Shown here in pieces: positions 62,753 through 64,000 of a DNA stretch of 64,000 nucleotides. The DNA is from Aequorivita marisscotiae (GTDB taxonomy: Bacteria; Bacteroidota; Bacteroidia; Flavobacteriales; Flavobacteriaceae). Made by a program: the position numbers and the translations under genes. Every line of letters begins with the position of its first letter. The first letter of the stretch is position 1. The notes under the pieces are model-generated. The model did no database searches. It saw nothing but the letters and a program-made list of their open reading frames with translations, and was not told the DNA's origin. Location: assembly GCF_029814825.1 (NCBI RefSeq), contig NZ_CP122379.1:3264501-3328500 (forward strand), read 5' to 3'.

Positions 62753-64000
62753 TTGGCTGATAAAGTAAATATATTTTGGTTCCGAAGAGATCTGCGACTG
62801 GATGACAACGTAGGTTTTTACAAAGCGCTACACGGCAAATTTCCAGTACTTCCCATTTTTATTTTTGACACTGAAATTTTAAACGAGCTTCCAAAAGGCG
62901 ACGCACGGGTTTCCTTTATATTTACAACGCTTCAAAATATGCGCGATAAACTGCAAACGCACGGAAGCAGTCTTGCAATGTATCACGGAAATCCGATGGC
63001 GATTTTTAAAAAAATTATTTCAGCATATAACGTACAAAATGTAATAACCAATCACGATTACGAGCCTTACGCCACTAAACGCGACACTTCAATAAAGCAA
63101 TTTCTCAAAGAAAATGAAATAGGTTTTTACAGTTATAAAGACCAGGTAATTTTTGAAAAAGACGAAGTGGTGAAAGCCGATGGCACCCCCTATATAGTAT
63201 ATACTCCCTACATGAAAACATGGAAGGAAAAGTTTAAAAAAGACTATGACGAAAAAATATATTATACGAATGAATTTCTAACAAATCTGTACCAGCATTC
63301 CCGTTTGCCAAATCTGTCGTTAGGTGATATTAATTTTAAAAAGTCGAAAATAGAAATTCCCGAATACAATGTAACACCCACAACCATTCAGGAATATGAA
63401 AAATTAAGAAATTATCCTGCAGAGGATGCTACGTCGCATCTCGGTCCACATCTTCGTTTTGGAACCGTAAGCATTCGAAAAATGATGAAGAAGGCAACTT
63501 CAGAAAAAAATGAAATATTTTGGCAGGAACTTATTTGGCGCGAATTTTTTATGCAAATTCTTTGGCATTTTCCTGAAACAGTTGAAAATGCTTTCAAAAA
63601 AAAGTACGACCGTATTGAATGGCGAAATAACGAAACCGAATTTAAAAAATGGAAGGATGGTAAAACAGGATATCCTTTAGTAGACGCCGGAATGCGCCAA
63701 TTAAATACTACGGGGTATATGCACAATCGCGTGCGGATGCTGGTTGCCAGTTTTTTGTGTAAACACCTGTTAATAGATTGGCGATGGGGCGAAGCGTATT
63801 TTGCCGAAAAGTTACTGGATTATGAAATGGCCAGTAATGTAGGAAATTGGCAGTGGGCTGCTGGAAGTGGCGTAGATGCAGCGCTATATTTTAGAATTTT
63901 TAACCCAACCACACAAATTGAAAAATTTGATAAAGACCACAAATACATAAAAAAATATGTGCCAGAATTTAAAGAGGGGTCGTATCTCGATGAAATCGTA
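62753..64000 (+). CDS. phr: Deoxyribodipyrimidine photolyase/cryptochrome (3' end outside window)
   Basis: 416 codons are visible, open to the right edge. The start is TTG 62753, because a stop (62747-62749) lies in the same frame just upstream and the family begins here with FWFRRDLRLDDN. The N-terminal antenna domain is complete. The FAD-binding domain shows HLGPHLRFGTVSIRKM, FWQELIWREFF, GYPLVDAGMRQLN, TGYMHNRVRMLVASFL and WQWAAGSGVDAA. It repairs UV-made pyrimidine dimers with blue light, or acts as a cryptochrome-like sensor. It starts four bases after the SDR stop. Confidence 0.93.
   Translation, partial: MADKVNIFWFRRDLRLDDNVGFYKALHGKFPVLPIFIFDTEILNELPKGDARVSFIFTTLQNMRDKLQTHGSSLAMYHGNPMAIFKKIISAYNVQNVITNHDYEPYATKRDTSIKQFLKENEIGFYSYKDQVIFEKDEVVKADGTPYIVYTPYMKTWKEKFKKDYDEKIYYTNEFLTNLYQHSRLPNLSLGDINFKKSKIEIPEYNVTPTTIQEYEKLRNYPAEDATSHLGPHLRFGTVSIRKMMKKATSEKNEIFWQELIWREFFMQILWHFPETVENAFKKKYDRIEWRNNETEFKKWKDGKTGYPLVDAGMRQLNTTGYMHNRVRMLVASFLCKHLLIDWRWGEAYFAEKLLDYEMASNVGNWQWAAGSGVDAALYFRIFNPTTQIEKFDKDHKYIKKYVPEFKEGSYLDEIV

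Overview
The window is low-GC bacterial DNA that reads as a member of the Bacteroidota, most likely a Flavobacteriaceae. The support is direct: several secreted proteins end in type IX secretion (T9SS) type A sorting domains; promoters have the Bacteroidota form (TTG or TTTG about 19-22 bases before TAnnTTTG) with few Shine-Dalgarno sites; and many families are typical of the phylum (DUF4252 pairs, DUF4199, DUF2911, HYC_CC_PP, BtuG-like surface propeller). The species cannot be fixed from the sequence.

Layout. 1-4500: a compact operon with a PRPP synthetase fragment, an exported protein, a 97-residue CxxC protein, a CopB-type copper ATPase and an MFS exporter. It ends next to a sequence matching the 3' end of a tRNA-Ser (4644-4660) and a tRNA-style terminator, so it looks like the end of an integrated copper-resistance element. 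4797-4879: a candidate small RNA. 4981-7141: a small lipoprotein and a 5'-truncated T9SS adhesin. 7243-10535: acetate kinase and phosphate acetyltransferase. 10744-12394: a secreted cupredoxin and an Ig-like T9SS protein. 12573-20453: a second copper/silver system, a Cus-type RND efflux operon with an HYC_CC_PP protein and a DUF305 protein; its pump gene carries an in-frame palindromic repeat. 20843-26977: acetyl-CoA synthetase, an AraC regulator, small stress-type proteins and purB. 27094-29147: ECF sigma factor, likely anti-sigma factor and two DUF4252 proteins. 29354-30769: S41 protease.

30845-36997 is a complete vitamin B12 uptake locus: a cobalamin riboswitch drives btuB and a btuG-like gene on the minus strand, and btuF-btuC-btuD diverge on the plus strand. 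37111-43884: rmuC, envelope proteins, a degenerate cupredoxin paralogue, carB and rpmH. 44163-49787: envelope and hydrolase genes and mtaB. 49849-53412: a peptide-binding lipoprotein, a GlmU-like protein and rpmE2. 53624-58702: DUF4199 protein, glycosyltransferase, phosphosugar mutase and an MsbA-like exporter. 58836-60345: a second ECF sigma module with a CpxP/Spy-like protein. 60398-64000: DUF2911 protein, a small basic ORF, then an SRPBCC-SDR-photolyase operon that runs off the right edge.

Functional themes are copper handling (cytoplasmic ATPase, trans-envelope RND pump and a secreted cupredoxin within 20 kb), acetate/acetyl-CoA interconversion (ackA-pta and acs), B12 acquisition and envelope stress control. 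No rRNA gene, complete tRNA gene, CRISPR array, transposase or integrase was seen. The most unusual features are the translated palindromic repeat inside cusA, the paired intact and ligand-less cupredoxins, the tRNA-Ser fragment at the copper-element boundary, and several small ORFs or RNAs that length-filtered gene calling would miss.
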